Source: Allobosea vaviloviae (GTDB lineage: Bacteria; Pseudomonadota; Alphaproteobacteria; Rhizobiales; Beijerinckiaceae). From it: a stretch of 64,000 nt of DNA. The notes beneath the pieces are model-generated. The model worked only from the letters and a program-made list of their open reading frames with translations, did no database searches and had not been told where the DNA came from. A program made the position numbers and the translations under genes. The stretch lies in contig NZ_LGSZ01000025.1 in the NCBI RefSeq assembly GCF_001298265.1, forward strand, positions 1-64,000, read 5' to 3'. This document shows positions 31,028 to 39,663 of the stretch, in pieces. Numbering within the stretch: position 1 is the stretch's first letter; each line of letters opens with the position of its first letter.

Positions 31028-31303
31028 ATGCAAAGACGCTCATTTTTGGCCGTTCTGGTCGGAGGACTGACCGCAGCGGCGAGCAGCGCGGCCCTGGCGA
31101 CATCCACGGGGGTCGATGAGGTACAGGCGGCAGCGGTCGTCGATCCATCGGCGCTCGACGAAACGGATGCCGAATTCGCTCATATGCCCCCGGGACCGCG
31201 ACATCGGGCGCATCGTGAATGGCATCGGCGCCGCTGGGCCCGGAGACGGAGGCGCCGGATGCGCCGCCGCTGGCATCGCGGACGCTGGCACTATTACTGG
31301 TAG
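31028..31303 (+). CDS. Small secreted Arg/His/Trp-rich protein with Tat-like signal
   Basis: A 91 aa protein with AAGGA before its ATG. The N-terminus MQRRSFLAVLVGG followed by an Ala/Ser-rich hydrophobic run resembles a twin-arginine signal (RRxFL), cleaved probably after AALA. The mature middle is acidic; the C-terminal 40 residues are almost entirely Arg, His and Trp (PGPRHRAHREWHRRRWARRR onward). I know no function; a nucleic-acid, membrane or metal interaction is conceivable. Tail composition is reminiscent of short basic exported proteins common in Hyphomicrobiales. Confidence 0.75.
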   Translation: MQRRSFLAVLVGGLTAAASSAALATSTGVDEVQAAAVVDPSALDETDAEFAHMPPGPRHRAHREWHRRRWARRRRRRMRRRWHRGRWHYYW

Positions 31304-31354
31304 ATCCGCCGTAGCCGGGGCGCCGAAGCGAGGCCCGGCCACAATCTGTGTCGC

Positions 31355-32359
31355 TCAGACGGGCGTGGGGAACTCCGCGCCCGTCCATTCGACGGGGACC
31401 TTCAGCGAGCCAGCGATGATGGAGCTCGCTGCCGCCTCGATCCGGCCCCGTATCTCGACAGGAACAGAGGGGGCCATGACGAGGCGAACCGCCTCAGGGG
31501 TCTGCAGACCTAGATGCTTGACCTCACCTGCCGCAAACTTGCCGGCGGTGAAATCCGCCACCGCATCGAACAGCGCCCGGCCGGAATCAGCGAAGGCGGA
31601 GGCGATGAAGACGTCGGGAGCGATCGCGGTCCAGTCGCCGACATTGCCGATCTGCTTGACGCCAAGTTCACGGCACGCAGCGATGACCCCGTTGCGGCCG
31701 GCGTTGAGCATGGTGAAGATGACCTGCGCGTCCTTGGCGATCATCGCGCGGGCGATCTTCTCCGACAGGGCGTTGTCGTCCTGGTTGCCGGAGAAATTCG
31801 TCAGCAGCATCACCTTCGGATCGGCATGGGCGACGCCGGCCGCATAGGCCGCCCGGCCCTTCAGGCCCGGCGTGACGCGGATGCCCGACATGTGGCCGAC
31901 GACGCCGGTGCGGGTCGTCAAGGCGGCGAGCATTCCGGCGAGGAAGGCCGACTGCTCCTGCAGCACCTCGTAACTCGCGAGATTAGGCCCCGTCACATTG
32001 CCCTGGGTGACGACGAAGCGGACCGCCGGGAACTCGGCCGCGACCGCCTTGGCGGCGGCGTTGTTCTGGCCGCCATGGGCGATGACGAGATCGGGCCCGG
32101 CGGCGGCGAGTTCGCGCAAGGCGGCGGTCAATTCCTCCGGCTTCGGCTGGACGCCCTGCCGGAAGGCGACGGAGACGCCGAGGCGCGCTTCGGCCAGCTT
32201 CAGCCCGTCATAGCCCGCCTGCATGAAGCCGCGATCGTCGATGCGCCCGGCAAAGAGCGCGGCGACCTTCTTTGGCGTCTGGGCGCGTACGGAACCGGCG
32301 GCGAGCGCTGTGCCCGCCAGTGCCAACAGGCTCCTCCGGTCAATTCTCATCGGGCTCAT
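31355..32359 (-). CDS. BMP-family ABC substrate-binding protein
   Basis: A 334 aa exported binding protein. The signal IDRRSLLALAGTALAAGSVRA has a Tat-type RRxLL motif. The mature part is the basic-membrane-protein (Med/PnrA) fold: FAGRIDDRGFMQAGYDGL near 38, LVIAHGGQNNAAAKAVAAEF near 92, VGHMSGIRVTPGLKGRAAYAAG near 150. Relatives bind nucleosides or other small organics. ATG 32359 is chosen because GGGG sits 6 nt upstream; 32350 and 32365 are alternatives. No permease or ATPase genes are adjacent, so it is an orphan component. Confidence 0.88.
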   Translation of the reverse strand: MSPMRIDRRSLLALAGTALAAGSVRAQTPKKVAALFAGRIDDRGFMQAGYDGLKLAEARLGVSVAFRQGVQPKPEELTAALRELAAAGPDLVIAHGGQNNAAAKAVAAEFPAVRFVVTQGNVTGPNLASYEVLQEQSAFLAGMLAALTTRTGVVGHMSGIRVTPGLKGRAAYAAGVAHADPKVMLLTNFSGNQDDNALSEKIARAMIAKDAQVIFTMLNAGRNGVIAACRELGVKQIGNVGDWTAIAPDVFIASAFADSGRALFDAVADFTAGKFAAGEVKHLGLQTPEAVRLVMAPSVPVEIRGRIEAAASSIIAGSLKVPVEWTGAEFPTPV

Positions 32360-32432
32360 ACTCATCCCCTTTCGTCGTTGGCGCGCCTGCTCCAGCAAGC
32401 GCCATGCCCAGACGCGCGCCAGCGCGCTGGCC

Positions 32433-34247
32433 TCATACCCCTGTCAGGTCGCGACTCTGCCGGTCGAGTTCGGCGTTATAGCGGCGCAATGCGAACTGCT
32501 CCGTCAGGAGGCCGAGAACGCACAGGCGCTCGCGATCATCGACGACGACGAGTTCCTCTGCCTGGGACGTGGCGAACAGGCTGGCGGCCTCGCGGATGTT
32601 CATGCTGGGGAGCAGCACGTCCTTGCGGTTGCGGGCGAGATCCGCGACCGTCTCGGCAGTGGTGTCCTCGGCATGGGCATCGGCGACCAGCACGATGCCC
32701 GCATAGCGGCCGAGATCATCGACGAGAACCGCGCGCTGGTTGGCGCCGAGCGGAAAATCCCGCCGGAACTGGGCCAGCGTGTTCGAGGCCGGGACAGTGC
32801 GGATGTCGCGCCGCATCATCCGACCGACGCTGAGCTCGCGCATCCAGCCGATATCGGCGGCGCTGCGAATGGTCTCGCCGCGCAGGTGGAAGCGCCAGGT
32901 CGCGAAGGAATAGCCGAAGGTGCGGCGCACCGTCAGCGACGAGACGACCGACGCCGCCAGCACCGCGATGGTCAAAGGCAAGCTGCCGGTCGTTTCCAGC
33001 GCGAGGAACGACATGGTCAGCGGGCCGCCGAGCACGGCCGTCGCCATCGCGCTCATGCCGATGACCGCGATCACCAGGGATGGGGTCTGCAGCCCAAGCC
33101 CGGAAATCCAGACGAGCGCGACGAGCTTGCCGAACATCGCGCCAATGAACAGCGAGGCGAAGAACAGGCCGCCGCGAAAGCCCGAGCCGATCGAGACCGC
33201 CGAGGCCACGGCCTTGAGCACGATCAAGGTCAGCAGCACCATCGCGGAATAATCGGCGGCGAAGCCGACATGCAGCGCCGAATGGCCCGAGGACAGCACC
33301 GCCGGTGTGATCAGCGCCAGCGATCCGACGATCAATCCGCCGACCGCCGGCCGAAGCGCAAGCGGGATGCGGCTGCGCCGGAACAGGCTCTCGGCCAGCG
33401 CCACGCCGCGCATCAGGACGATGCCGAGGCCGGCACAGAGCCCGCCCATCAGGATCACCAGCACATAATCCGCGCCAGTCAGCGGCTGCGAGAACCCGAC
33501 ATGGAACGGGATCGGCGTCACCAGCAGCCGCGCCACGCCGATCGCGCAGATCGAGGCGACGACGACCGGCGCCAGCGTCGCGATCGCATAGCTCGCGATG
33601 ATCAGCTCGAACGCATAGAAGGCGCCGGTCAGCGGCGCATCAAACGCTGCCGCGATCGCGCCCGCGGTGCCGCAGCCGACCAGCATGCGCAGATCGACGC
33701 GCCTGACCTTCAGCAGGCGTCCGAGGCCCGACGCCAGCGCAGCGCCCCCTTGCGTGTAACCGGCCTCCATGCCGACCGAGGCGCCGAAGCCGTTGGAGAT
33801 GATCGTCTGGACGACAAGGACGAGACTGTCTCGGAACGAGAGCCGTCCGCCATGGAGGGCATTGGCCTCGACCGGATCGACCACCGTGCCGCGCCCGCGC
33901 CTGGCCAGCACGATGCCGAGCGCTCCCATCAGCAATCCGCCGAGAACCGGCATGCCGAAGGCGCGCAAGGGCTCGACGAAAACCGCGCCGCTGACCTCGC
34001 CCTTGGCGGTCGCGAAAAAGGCGGCGTGAAGCAGTTTGGAGATGCCGACCATCGCCGACACCAGCAGCCCCGACATGATGCCGATGACACCTGCGACGAG
34101 AACGATGGCGAGATCGTCACTGCGCAGCAGACGCGGCAGGTTGCGACGGAAGCGGAGCCAAACGGCGCGTGCATCGCGGCGGCTCTGCGCAAGGCGGCCG
34201 CGGCGGGGCGGGACTGGGCTGATCGGGGCGTCGGAGAGGCTTGTCAT
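32433..34247 (-). CDS. ClC-type chloride channel/transporter with CBS domains
   Basis: A roughly 605 aa membrane protein: a ClC core with about ten or more hydrophobic segments (residues ~45-450) followed by two CBS motifs (~465-600; VGRMMRRDIRTVPASNTL ... VLLPSMNIREAASLF). The filter motifs are unusual. Where GSGIPE is expected there is GRGTVVDPVEA; where GREGP is expected there is VGMEAGYTQ, keeping the gating Glu but not the Arg or Pro. The start is uncertain (ATG 34247, 34265 or 34343). It probably moves chloride or another anion; transport mode cannot be told from sequence. Confidence 0.88.
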   Translation of the reverse strand: MTSLSDAPISPVPPRRGRLAQSRRDARAVWLRFRRNLPRLLRSDDLAIVLVAGVIGIMSGLLVSAMVGISKLLHAAFFATAKGEVSGAVFVEPLRAFGMPVLGGLLMGALGIVLARRGRGTVVDPVEANALHGGRLSFRDSLVLVVQTIISNGFGASVGMEAGYTQGGAALASGLGRLLKVRRVDLRMLVGCGTAGAIAAAFDAPLTGAFYAFELIIASYAIATLAPVVVASICAIGVARLLVTPIPFHVGFSQPLTGADYVLVILMGGLCAGLGIVLMRGVALAESLFRRSRIPLALRPAVGGLIVGSLALITPAVLSSGHSALHVGFAADYSAMVLLTLIVLKAVASAVSIGSGFRGGLFFASLFIGAMFGKLVALVWISGLGLQTPSLVIAVIGMSAMATAVLGGPLTMSFLALETTGSLPLTIAVLAASVVSSLTVRRTFGYSFATWRFHLRGETIRSAADIGWMRELSVGRMMRRDIRTVPASNTLAQFRRDFPLGANQRAVLVDDLGRYAGIVLVADAHAEDTTAETVADLARNRKDVLLPSMNIREAASLFATSQAEELVVVDDRERLCVLGLLTEQFALRRYNAELDRQSRDLTGV

Positions 34248-34356
34248 CGAACACGCGGCCCGCATGCAAAAGGCGGAGCCGCACCGGACGCGCCAACGGG
34301 TCTTTCGCCGTGTCCTGTAGGTTTGGCGCGCTCGCCGCGTCAACCTCGTCGCTACG

Positions 34357-34385
34357 AAAAAGGCCGCGCTCCGGAGAGCGCGGCC
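34357..34385 (-). terminator. Rho-independent terminator of the aldehyde dehydrogenase gene
   Basis: On the minus strand GGCCGCGCTC-TCCG-GAGCGCGGCC, a perfect 10-bp stem with a 4-nt loop, is followed by TTTTT, 24 bp after the stop at 34409. Confidence 0.88.
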
Positions 34386-34408
34386 CTGTTCACGTCACGT
34401 CCGCAGGT

Positions 34409-35854
34409 TCAGGCCAGCGTGTAGGCCGTCTTCACCGTGGTGTAGAACTCCTTGGCGTAGGCGCCCTGCTCGCGCGGGCCGTAGCTCGAGCCCTTCCGGC
34501 CGCCGAAGGGCACATGGTAGTCGACGCCGGCCGTGGCAAGGTTGACCATCACCATGCCGGCCTCGGCATTGCGCTTGAAATGCGTCGCATGCTTCAGCGA
34601 GGTCGTGCAGATGCCCGAGGACAGGCCAAACTCGGTGTCGTTGGCCACAGCGAGCGCCTCCTCGTAGTCCTTGACGCGGATGATGTTGGCGACGGGGCCG
34701 AAGACCTCCTCGCGCGAGATCCGCATGCTGTTCGTCGTTTCGGTGAACAGTGCCGGCTGGAGGTAGAAGCCGGGGGTCTCGCGCTTCAGGAGTTCGCCGC
34801 CGAAGGCGAGCTTGCCGCCCTCGTCCTTGGCGATCTGGATGTATTTCAGGTCCTGGTCGAGCTGGCTCTGGTCGACGACCGGGCCGATATGTGTGCCGCT
34901 TTTAAGCGCGTCGTCGACGACCACGCCCTTCAGCCGCTCGATGCAGGCCTCGACGAAGCGGTCATGGATGCCGGCCTGGACGATCAGGCGCGAGGACGCC
35001 GTGCAGCGCTGGCCGGTGGAGAAGAAGGCGCCGGTGACGGCCGCCTCGACGGCCGTCTTCAGGTCGGCGTCGTCGAGCACGACGAGCGGGTTCTTGCCGC
35101 CCATTTCGAGCTGGACCTTCTTCATCGGCGAGGAGGCGATGCAGGCCTCGGCGATCTTGCGGCCGGTCGCGACCGAGCCGGTGAAGGAGATCGCGTGCAC
35201 GTCCTTGTGCTGCAGCAGCGCCTGGCCGACGACCGAGCCGCGGCCCATGACGAGGTTGAGCACGCCCTTGGGCAGGCCGGCGCGCTGGAGGATGTCGACC
35301 AGCGCCCAGGCCGAGCCCGGCACCAGGTCGGCCGGCTTGATGACGACGCAGTTGCCGTGGGCGAGCGCAGGCGCGATCTTCCAGGCGGGGATCGCGATCG
35401 GGAAGTTCCAGGGCGTGATCATGCCGACGATGCCGACCGGCTCGCGCGTGATCTCGACGCCGACGCCCGGACGCACGGAGGGCAGCATCTCGCCGCTCAG
35501 GCGCAAGGCTTCGCCGGCGAAAAAGGCCATGACCTGGCCGGCGCGGCCGGCCTCGCCAATGCCCTCTGCGAGGGTCTTGCCCTCCTCGCGCGAGAGCAGC
35601 TTGCCGAGCTCTTCCTTGCGGGCCAGGATCTCGTCCGAGGCCTTCTTCAGGATCTCGTAGCGCTCCTGCGGGCTGGAGCGGCTCCAGGCCGGGAAGGCGG
35701 CCTTGGCGGCGGCGACCGCGTCATTGAGCTGGTCGACGGAGCCTTGCGCATACTCGCCGACGACGTCGTTGGTGTTCGACGGGTTGATGTTGCGCGAGGC
35801 GTTGCCCGATGCGGCCCATTCGCCGGCGATCAGGTTCTTGAAAATCTCTGTCAT
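34409..35854 (-). CDS. NAD(P)-dependent aldehyde dehydrogenase (semialdehyde type)
   Basis: A 481 aa ALDH-superfamily enzyme. ITPWNFPIAIPAWKIAPALA (~138-157) and FTGSVATGRKIAE bind the cofactor, the catalytic Glu lies in QLEMGGKNPLVV (~248) and the Cys in FFSTGQRCTASSR (~282). The N-terminus FKNLIAGEW and overall order match alpha-ketoglutaric semialdehyde dehydrogenases (2,5-dioxovalerate) and related semialdehyde enzymes, but the substrate cannot be fixed here. ATG 35854 has GGGAGG at proper spacing. Single gene ending in its own terminator. Confidence 0.9.
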   Translation of the reverse strand: MTEIFKNLIAGEWAASGNASRNINPSNTNDVVGEYAQGSVDQLNDAVAAAKAAFPAWSRSSPQERYEILKKASDEILARKEELGKLLSREEGKTLAEGIGEAGRAGQVMAFFAGEALRLSGEMLPSVRPGVGVEITREPVGIVGMITPWNFPIAIPAWKIAPALAHGNCVVIKPADLVPGSAWALVDILQRAGLPKGVLNLVMGRGSVVGQALLQHKDVHAISFTGSVATGRKIAEACIASSPMKKVQLEMGGKNPLVVLDDADLKTAVEAAVTGAFFSTGQRCTASSRLIVQAGIHDRFVEACIERLKGVVVDDALKSGTHIGPVVDQSQLDQDLKYIQIAKDEGGKLAFGGELLKRETPGFYLQPALFTETTNSMRISREEVFGPVANIIRVKDYEEALAVANDTEFGLSSGICTTSLKHATHFKRNAEAGMVMVNLATAGVDYHVPFGGRKGSSYGPREQGAYAKEFYTTVKTAYTLA

Positions 35855-35966
35855 GAGGTTGCCTCCCACGGCTTCTGGCGTTCGTGGGGGGTTTAGCGTC
35901 TTTGGGACCGGAAGACCAATGCCGCAGAGAGATCGCCCGATCCCGCTGGCGTAGGATCAGCCTTCG

Positions 35967-36623
35967 TCAGAACTCCGCGTCGAGCTCTTCCAGCTCTTCC
36001 GGCTCGGTCTTGGCGGCCTCGATCCAGCGCTTGAGCGCAGGCCAGGCCGAAATCGCCTTGCAATAGGCCTGGGATGCCGGATCGAGCGGGACGTCATAGG
36101 TCAGGAAGCGCAGGCAGACCGGCGCGTACATCGCGTCGGCCATGGTCAGCGTCTTGCCGAAGAGATAGGGGCCGCCATGGCTCGCGAGGCATTCGCGCCA
36201 GATCTCGGTGACCCTATCGATGTCGGCCTGGGCGCCGGCCCAAACCTTGAAGCCAGGATAATGCGCCTTGAGGTTCATCGGCAGCGCCGAGCGCAGATTG
36301 GCGAAGCCGGAGTGCATTTCGCCGCAGATCGCGCGGCAATGCGCCCGCGCGGCGGCGTCCTTCGGCAGCAGCCCGGCCTGCGGCCTGATCTCATCGAGAT
36401 AGGCCGCGATCGCCAGCGTGTCCCAGACCGTGATGCCGTCATGGGTCAGACGGGGCACGAGGAAGGAGGGCGACAGCAGCAGCAATTCGGCGCGGGCGGA
36501 GGGGTCGTCGACCGAGAGCATATGCTCCTCGACCTCCAGCCCCGCCAGTACACACAGCAGCCAGCCACGCAGCGACCAAGAGGAGTAGTTCCTGCTGCTG
36601 ATGGTCAGGGTGGCTGCGGTCAT
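35967..36623 (-). CDS. Glutathione S-transferase family protein
   Basis: A 218 aa GST: thioredoxin-like N-domain (LTISSRNYSSWSLRGWLLCVLAGL, with the putative catalytic serines at SSWS; VPRLTHDGITVWDTLAIAAYLDE with the cis-Pro and glutathione-binding WDT in place of ESxAI) and the helical C-domain (FGKTLTMADAMYAPVCLRF). The start at ATG 36623 matches the family; the frame to 36989 is an antisense shadow of the divergent promoter region. Detoxification or a dehalogenase/isomerase role is possible. Confidence 0.88.
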   Translation of the reverse strand: MTAATLTISSRNYSSWSLRGWLLCVLAGLEVEEHMLSVDDPSARAELLLLSPSFLVPRLTHDGITVWDTLAIAAYLDEIRPQAGLLPKDAAARAHCRAICGEMHSGFANLRSALPMNLKAHYPGFKVWAGAQADIDRVTEIWRECLASHGGPYLFGKTLTMADAMYAPVCLRFLTYDVPLDPASQAYCKAISAWPALKRWIEAAKTEPEELEELDAEF

Positions 36624-36803
36624 GGGCGTCGTCCTCGACGGAGAGGCTCTTAGCATAGCAAGAGATGTTCCAATGCGTGGCGTACAATAGAAAGATTCTT
36701 GCGGAAATCCAATTTTGCGGTGCAACATGATCGCCACAGGGAGCCACCCGCCGGCATCGCCGTCGGCAGGGGGCCGTGCCTTGTCCGCCGGGGTCGCACA
36801 CTG

Positions 36804-38018
36804 ATGCTCTATCTCGCCTATCAGGCCCAGTCCGACGTCATGAATCCGGCCAAGATGCTGGCCCAGGGGGCGCTGGCCGCGCTCGGAGCGCGGGCCATGT
36901 CGGGCCAGCCCGTCGATCTGCGCGCGGCCTCGGCCGCCTATGAGATGGTGACGCGCGCCGGGCTGACCCATGAACGCCCGCCCTATCACATCGACAGCGT
37001 GCGCGACGGCAATCGCGACGTCGCCGTCAAGGAAGAGGTCGTACTGAGCCTGCCCTTCGGCAGCCTGCTACGCTTCCGCAAAGACAGCGACACGCCCCAG
37101 GCGAAAGTGCTGGTGGTGGCGCCGATGTCGGGCCATTTCGCGACGCTGCTGCGGGGCACGGTCGCGACGCTGCTGCGCGACCACGACGTCTACATCACCG
37201 ACTGGCACAATGCCCGCGATGTCAGCCTCGAACACGGCCCGTTCGGCTATGACGATTACGTGGATACGCTGATCCGGTTCATCGAGACGTTGGGAGACCA
37301 GACCCATGTTGTCGCGGTGTGCCAGCCCTGCGTGCAGGTGCTCACTGCGGCTGCCGTCATGGCGCAGGCGGGCAGCCCCTTCCAGCCGCGCAGCATGACG
37401 CTGATGGCGGGGCCGGTCGATACCCGGGTCAATCCGACGACGGTCAACAAGCTTGCGATGGACAAGCCGATCGAGTGGTTTCGAAAGAACCTGATCGCCA
37501 CCGTGCCGTCGCGCTATCCGGGCGGGGGCCGCAAGGTCTATCCAGGCTTCGTCCAGCTCGGGGCGTTCCTGGCGATGAACATGCAGCGGCACATCAACGC
37601 CCATATCGACCTGTTCACCCATCTTGCCACCGGCGAGACGGAGGAGGCGCAGAAGATCAAGTCGTTCTACGACGAGTATTTCGCAGTGCTCGACCTGCCG
37701 GCCGAATTCTACCTCGAGACCGTGCAATGGATCTTCCAGGAGGCGCGGCTGGCGGCTGGTACGCTGACCTATCGCGGCGAGACCGTCGATTGCCGCGCGA
37801 TCCGCAAGACCGCGCTTTTGACCGTCGAGGGCGAGCGCGACGACATCTGCTCCCTCGGGCAGACATCGGCGGCGCACGATCTCTGCTCGGGGCTCAAACC
37901 CTTCCGCAAGCGCCATCACATGCAGGCCGGCGTCGGGCATTACGGCGTGTTCTCGGGCCGCAAATGGGACGGGCAGATCTACCCGATCGTCCGCAACATG
38001 ATTGTCGCCAACAGCTAG
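36804..38018 (+). CDS. phaZ: Intracellular polyhydroxyalkanoate depolymerase
   Basis: Breaks down stored PHB/PHA granules to 3-hydroxybutyrate oligomers in the cytoplasm. The 404 aa alpha/beta hydrolase has APMSGHFATLLRGTVATLL near 103, ITDWHNARDV near 130, and the lipase-box-like VVAVCQPCVQVL near 170, where a Cys nucleophile replaces Ser as in intracellular depolymerases. The C-terminal HHMQAGVGHYGVFSG supplies the catalytic His. ATG 36804 fits known PhaZ starts (MLYLAYQAQ); its ribosome-binding site is weak. Confidence 0.94.
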   Translation: MLYLAYQAQSDVMNPAKMLAQGALAALGARAMSGQPVDLRAASAAYEMVTRAGLTHERPPYHIDSVRDGNRDVAVKEEVVLSLPFGSLLRFRKDSDTPQAKVLVVAPMSGHFATLLRGTVATLLRDHDVYITDWHNARDVSLEHGPFGYDDYVDTLIRFIETLGDQTHVVAVCQPCVQVLTAAAVMAQAGSPFQPRSMTLMAGPVDTRVNPTTVNKLAMDKPIEWFRKNLIATVPSRYPGGGRKVYPGFVQLGAFLAMNMQRHINAHIDLFTHLATGETEEAQKIKSFYDEYFAVLDLPAEFYLETVQWIFQEARLAAGTLTYRGETVDCRAIRKTALLTVEGERDDICSLGQTSAAHDLCSGLKPFRKRHHMQAGVGHYGVFSGRKWDGQIYPIVRNMIVANS

Positions 38019-38046
38019 GCGGAGGTGTCGGGCGGCGCCGGACCGC

Positions 38047-38199
38047 CTACTTCTCCTTGATCGACAACCCGTTCTTGCCGACGGAGATCTCGACGCCTTC
38101 GGGCTGCTTCTTCTCCTGATAGAGCGCGTAGCCGGTGACGGCCAGGCCAACGACGAGGAGGACGACAAGCGCGACGAGCAGATTGCGGGATGCGGGCAT
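38047..38199 (-). CDS. Small single-pass membrane protein
   Basis: A 50 aa protein preceded by GGAAG five bases before ATG 38199. One hydrophobic helix (NLLVALVVLLVVGLAVTGYA, residues 6-25) is followed by a short charged tail EKKQPEGVEISVGKNGLSIKEK. Nothing identifies a function. It lies convergent to phaZ, ending 28 bp after it. Confidence 0.65.
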   Translation of the reverse strand: MPASRNLLVALVVLLVVGLAVTGYALYQEKKQPEGVEISVGKNGLSIKEK

Positions 38200-38414
38200 G
38201 AGACTTCCAGGTAAAGAACCGCAGGCGGTGCGGCGCGTTCTCAACCCGCAATGCGGCATAAAGTTCCCGCAGTGCAGCGGGGCGCGGGCCCTGGCCCGAG
38301 ACGGTGCGTGATTGACAGCCGGACGGGCCGGCACCTTGATGGGGAACGCCCATGCGGGCGTCGGCGTTTCGTCATGGAGCTGCCGCCGCGATTGTCGCAG
38401 CAGGAGGGCGCACG

Positions 38415-38903
38415 ATGCCGGAAACGGAACTCCAGCAGACGATCTGGTCGGCGCTCGACCGTCACCCCGTCTGGATGGTGACGACGGCCGCCGATGGGGC
38501 GATCCGGACAAGGCCGATGTCAGGGCATATCGACCGTGAAAACCATCGCGTCCTGTTCGTGCCCCACCGCCATACCGGAGCGCTGGCGGAGGCTTTGCGC
38601 TCGCCCAGCGTCTCGATGGCGATCAGCGAAGAGGATCGCAATTTCTATGCTGCGATTGGTTGCTCGGCCGCCGAAATCGACGACCGCGACCTGATCCGGC
38701 AGATCTGGACACCGATGACCAGCGCCTGGTTTCCCGGTGGTCCGGACGATCCCGACGCGATGCTGCTGGCGCTGACGCCGCTTTCGGCGGAAATCTGGAA
38801 TGGGCCCTCCAGCAGCGTGCTCGTGGCCTTCAAGCTGGCGACTGCCAAGATCCTAGGCCGCCAGCCCGACCTCGGCGTCAACGCCACGATCGACATGAGG
38901 TAG
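38415..38903 (+). CDS. Pyridoxamine 5'-phosphate oxidase-like (general stress protein 26) family protein
   Basis: A 162 aa split-barrel flavin-binding-fold protein. The conserved features are the N-terminal helix TELQQTIWSALDRHPVWMVTT, TRPMSGHIDRENHRVLFVPHRHTGALAEAL (about 34-63) and VSMAISEEDRNFYAAIGCSA. It resembles the Xanthomonas/GSP26 type FMN-binding stress proteins. ATG 38415 has CAGGAGG upstream. Substrate unknown. Confidence 0.82.
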   Translation: MPETELQQTIWSALDRHPVWMVTTAADGAIRTRPMSGHIDRENHRVLFVPHRHTGALAEALRSPSVSMAISEEDRNFYAAIGCSAAEIDDRDLIRQIWTPMTSAWFPGGPDDPDAMLLALTPLSAEIWNGPSSSVLVAFKLATAKILGRQPDLGVNATIDMR

Positions 38904-38918
38904 GACCGGCCCGTACCG

Positions 38919-39599
38919 TCAGGCGCCCGGGCCGGCATCGGGCGGATCGGCCGCCGCCATTTTGCGACCGAGCAAGGCCACGGCGAGGCTCGACCAGGCG
39001 ATCCCCAGGCACCAGCCGCCGATCACGTCCGTCGGCCAGTGGACTCCGAGATAGACGCGGCTGACGCCGATCAGGACGATCATCACCCAGGCCAGCCAGA
39101 TGCAGAGCCGCGCGATGTCGTCCCGGTGCGAGGCGAGGCCGATGAAGCCGGCGATGCTCAGCATGGTGACCGCGGAGAGGAAGGCGTGCCCGCTCGGGAA
39201 GCTCGCCGTGAAGGTCAGTGCGGCATGTTCGACGATGTCGGGCCTGTCACGGCCGATCACTATCTTAAGCCCGGTGCTGACCAATGTCGCCGAGATCACC
39301 GTCACCGCCAACCCGATTGAGAGATGCCGATAGCGGCAAAGCCACAGCGTCAGGCTGGCAGCGATTGTCATCATGCCGAGCCCGACAAAACTGCCGAGCG
39401 CCGTCACATCGCGCATCGCCTCGCGAAACCAGGCGGGGCCGAGCGGCATCGACAGGTCGTCGCTCTCTCGAAACAGCAGGACGAGGCTGCGATCGAACGC
39501 AAAGCTGCGGCCCGACGCAATGAACAACGCCAGGCCCAGAAAGGCAAAGGCGGCAGCGACCGGGATGAGAAAACGCGGCTTCAGCAAGGAGACGGCCAA
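38919..39599 (-). CDS. PAP2-family membrane phosphatase
   Basis: A 226 aa protein with about six transmembrane segments and the three phosphatase motifs KIVIGRDRPD (~113-122), FPSGHAFLS (~135-143) and SRVYLGVHWPTDVIGG (~181-196). It should dephosphorylate phosphatidic acid, undecaprenyl pyrophosphate or a related lipid at the periplasmic face. The start appears to be TTG at 39599. It ends 16 bp from the convergent PPOX-like gene. The adjacent lipid-kinase-like gene makes a lipid phosphate cycle plausible (inference). Confidence 0.9.
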   Translation of the reverse strand: MAVSLLKPRFLIPVAAAFAFLGLALFIASGRSFAFDRSLVLLFRESDDLSMPLGPAWFREAMRDVTALGSFVGLGMMTIAASLTLWLCRYRHLSIGLAVTVISATLVSTGLKIVIGRDRPDIVEHAALTFTASFPSGHAFLSAVTMLSIAGFIGLASHRDDIARLCIWLAWVMIVLIGVSRVYLGVHWPTDVIGGWCLGIAWSSLAVALLGRKMAAADPPDAGPGA

Positions 39600-39663
39600 T
39601 CCGAGCGTTGAATCGAGGGGCAGGTCTGCGACGCGATCGTAGATAGACGATGCGCTCGCGCTT

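Noticed and set aside
32223-34424. A 733-codon plus-strand open frame opposite the ClC gene.
   Set aside because: Extremely rich in Arg, Gln, Asp and His with no fold-like pattern; the antisense frame of a real membrane protein gene.
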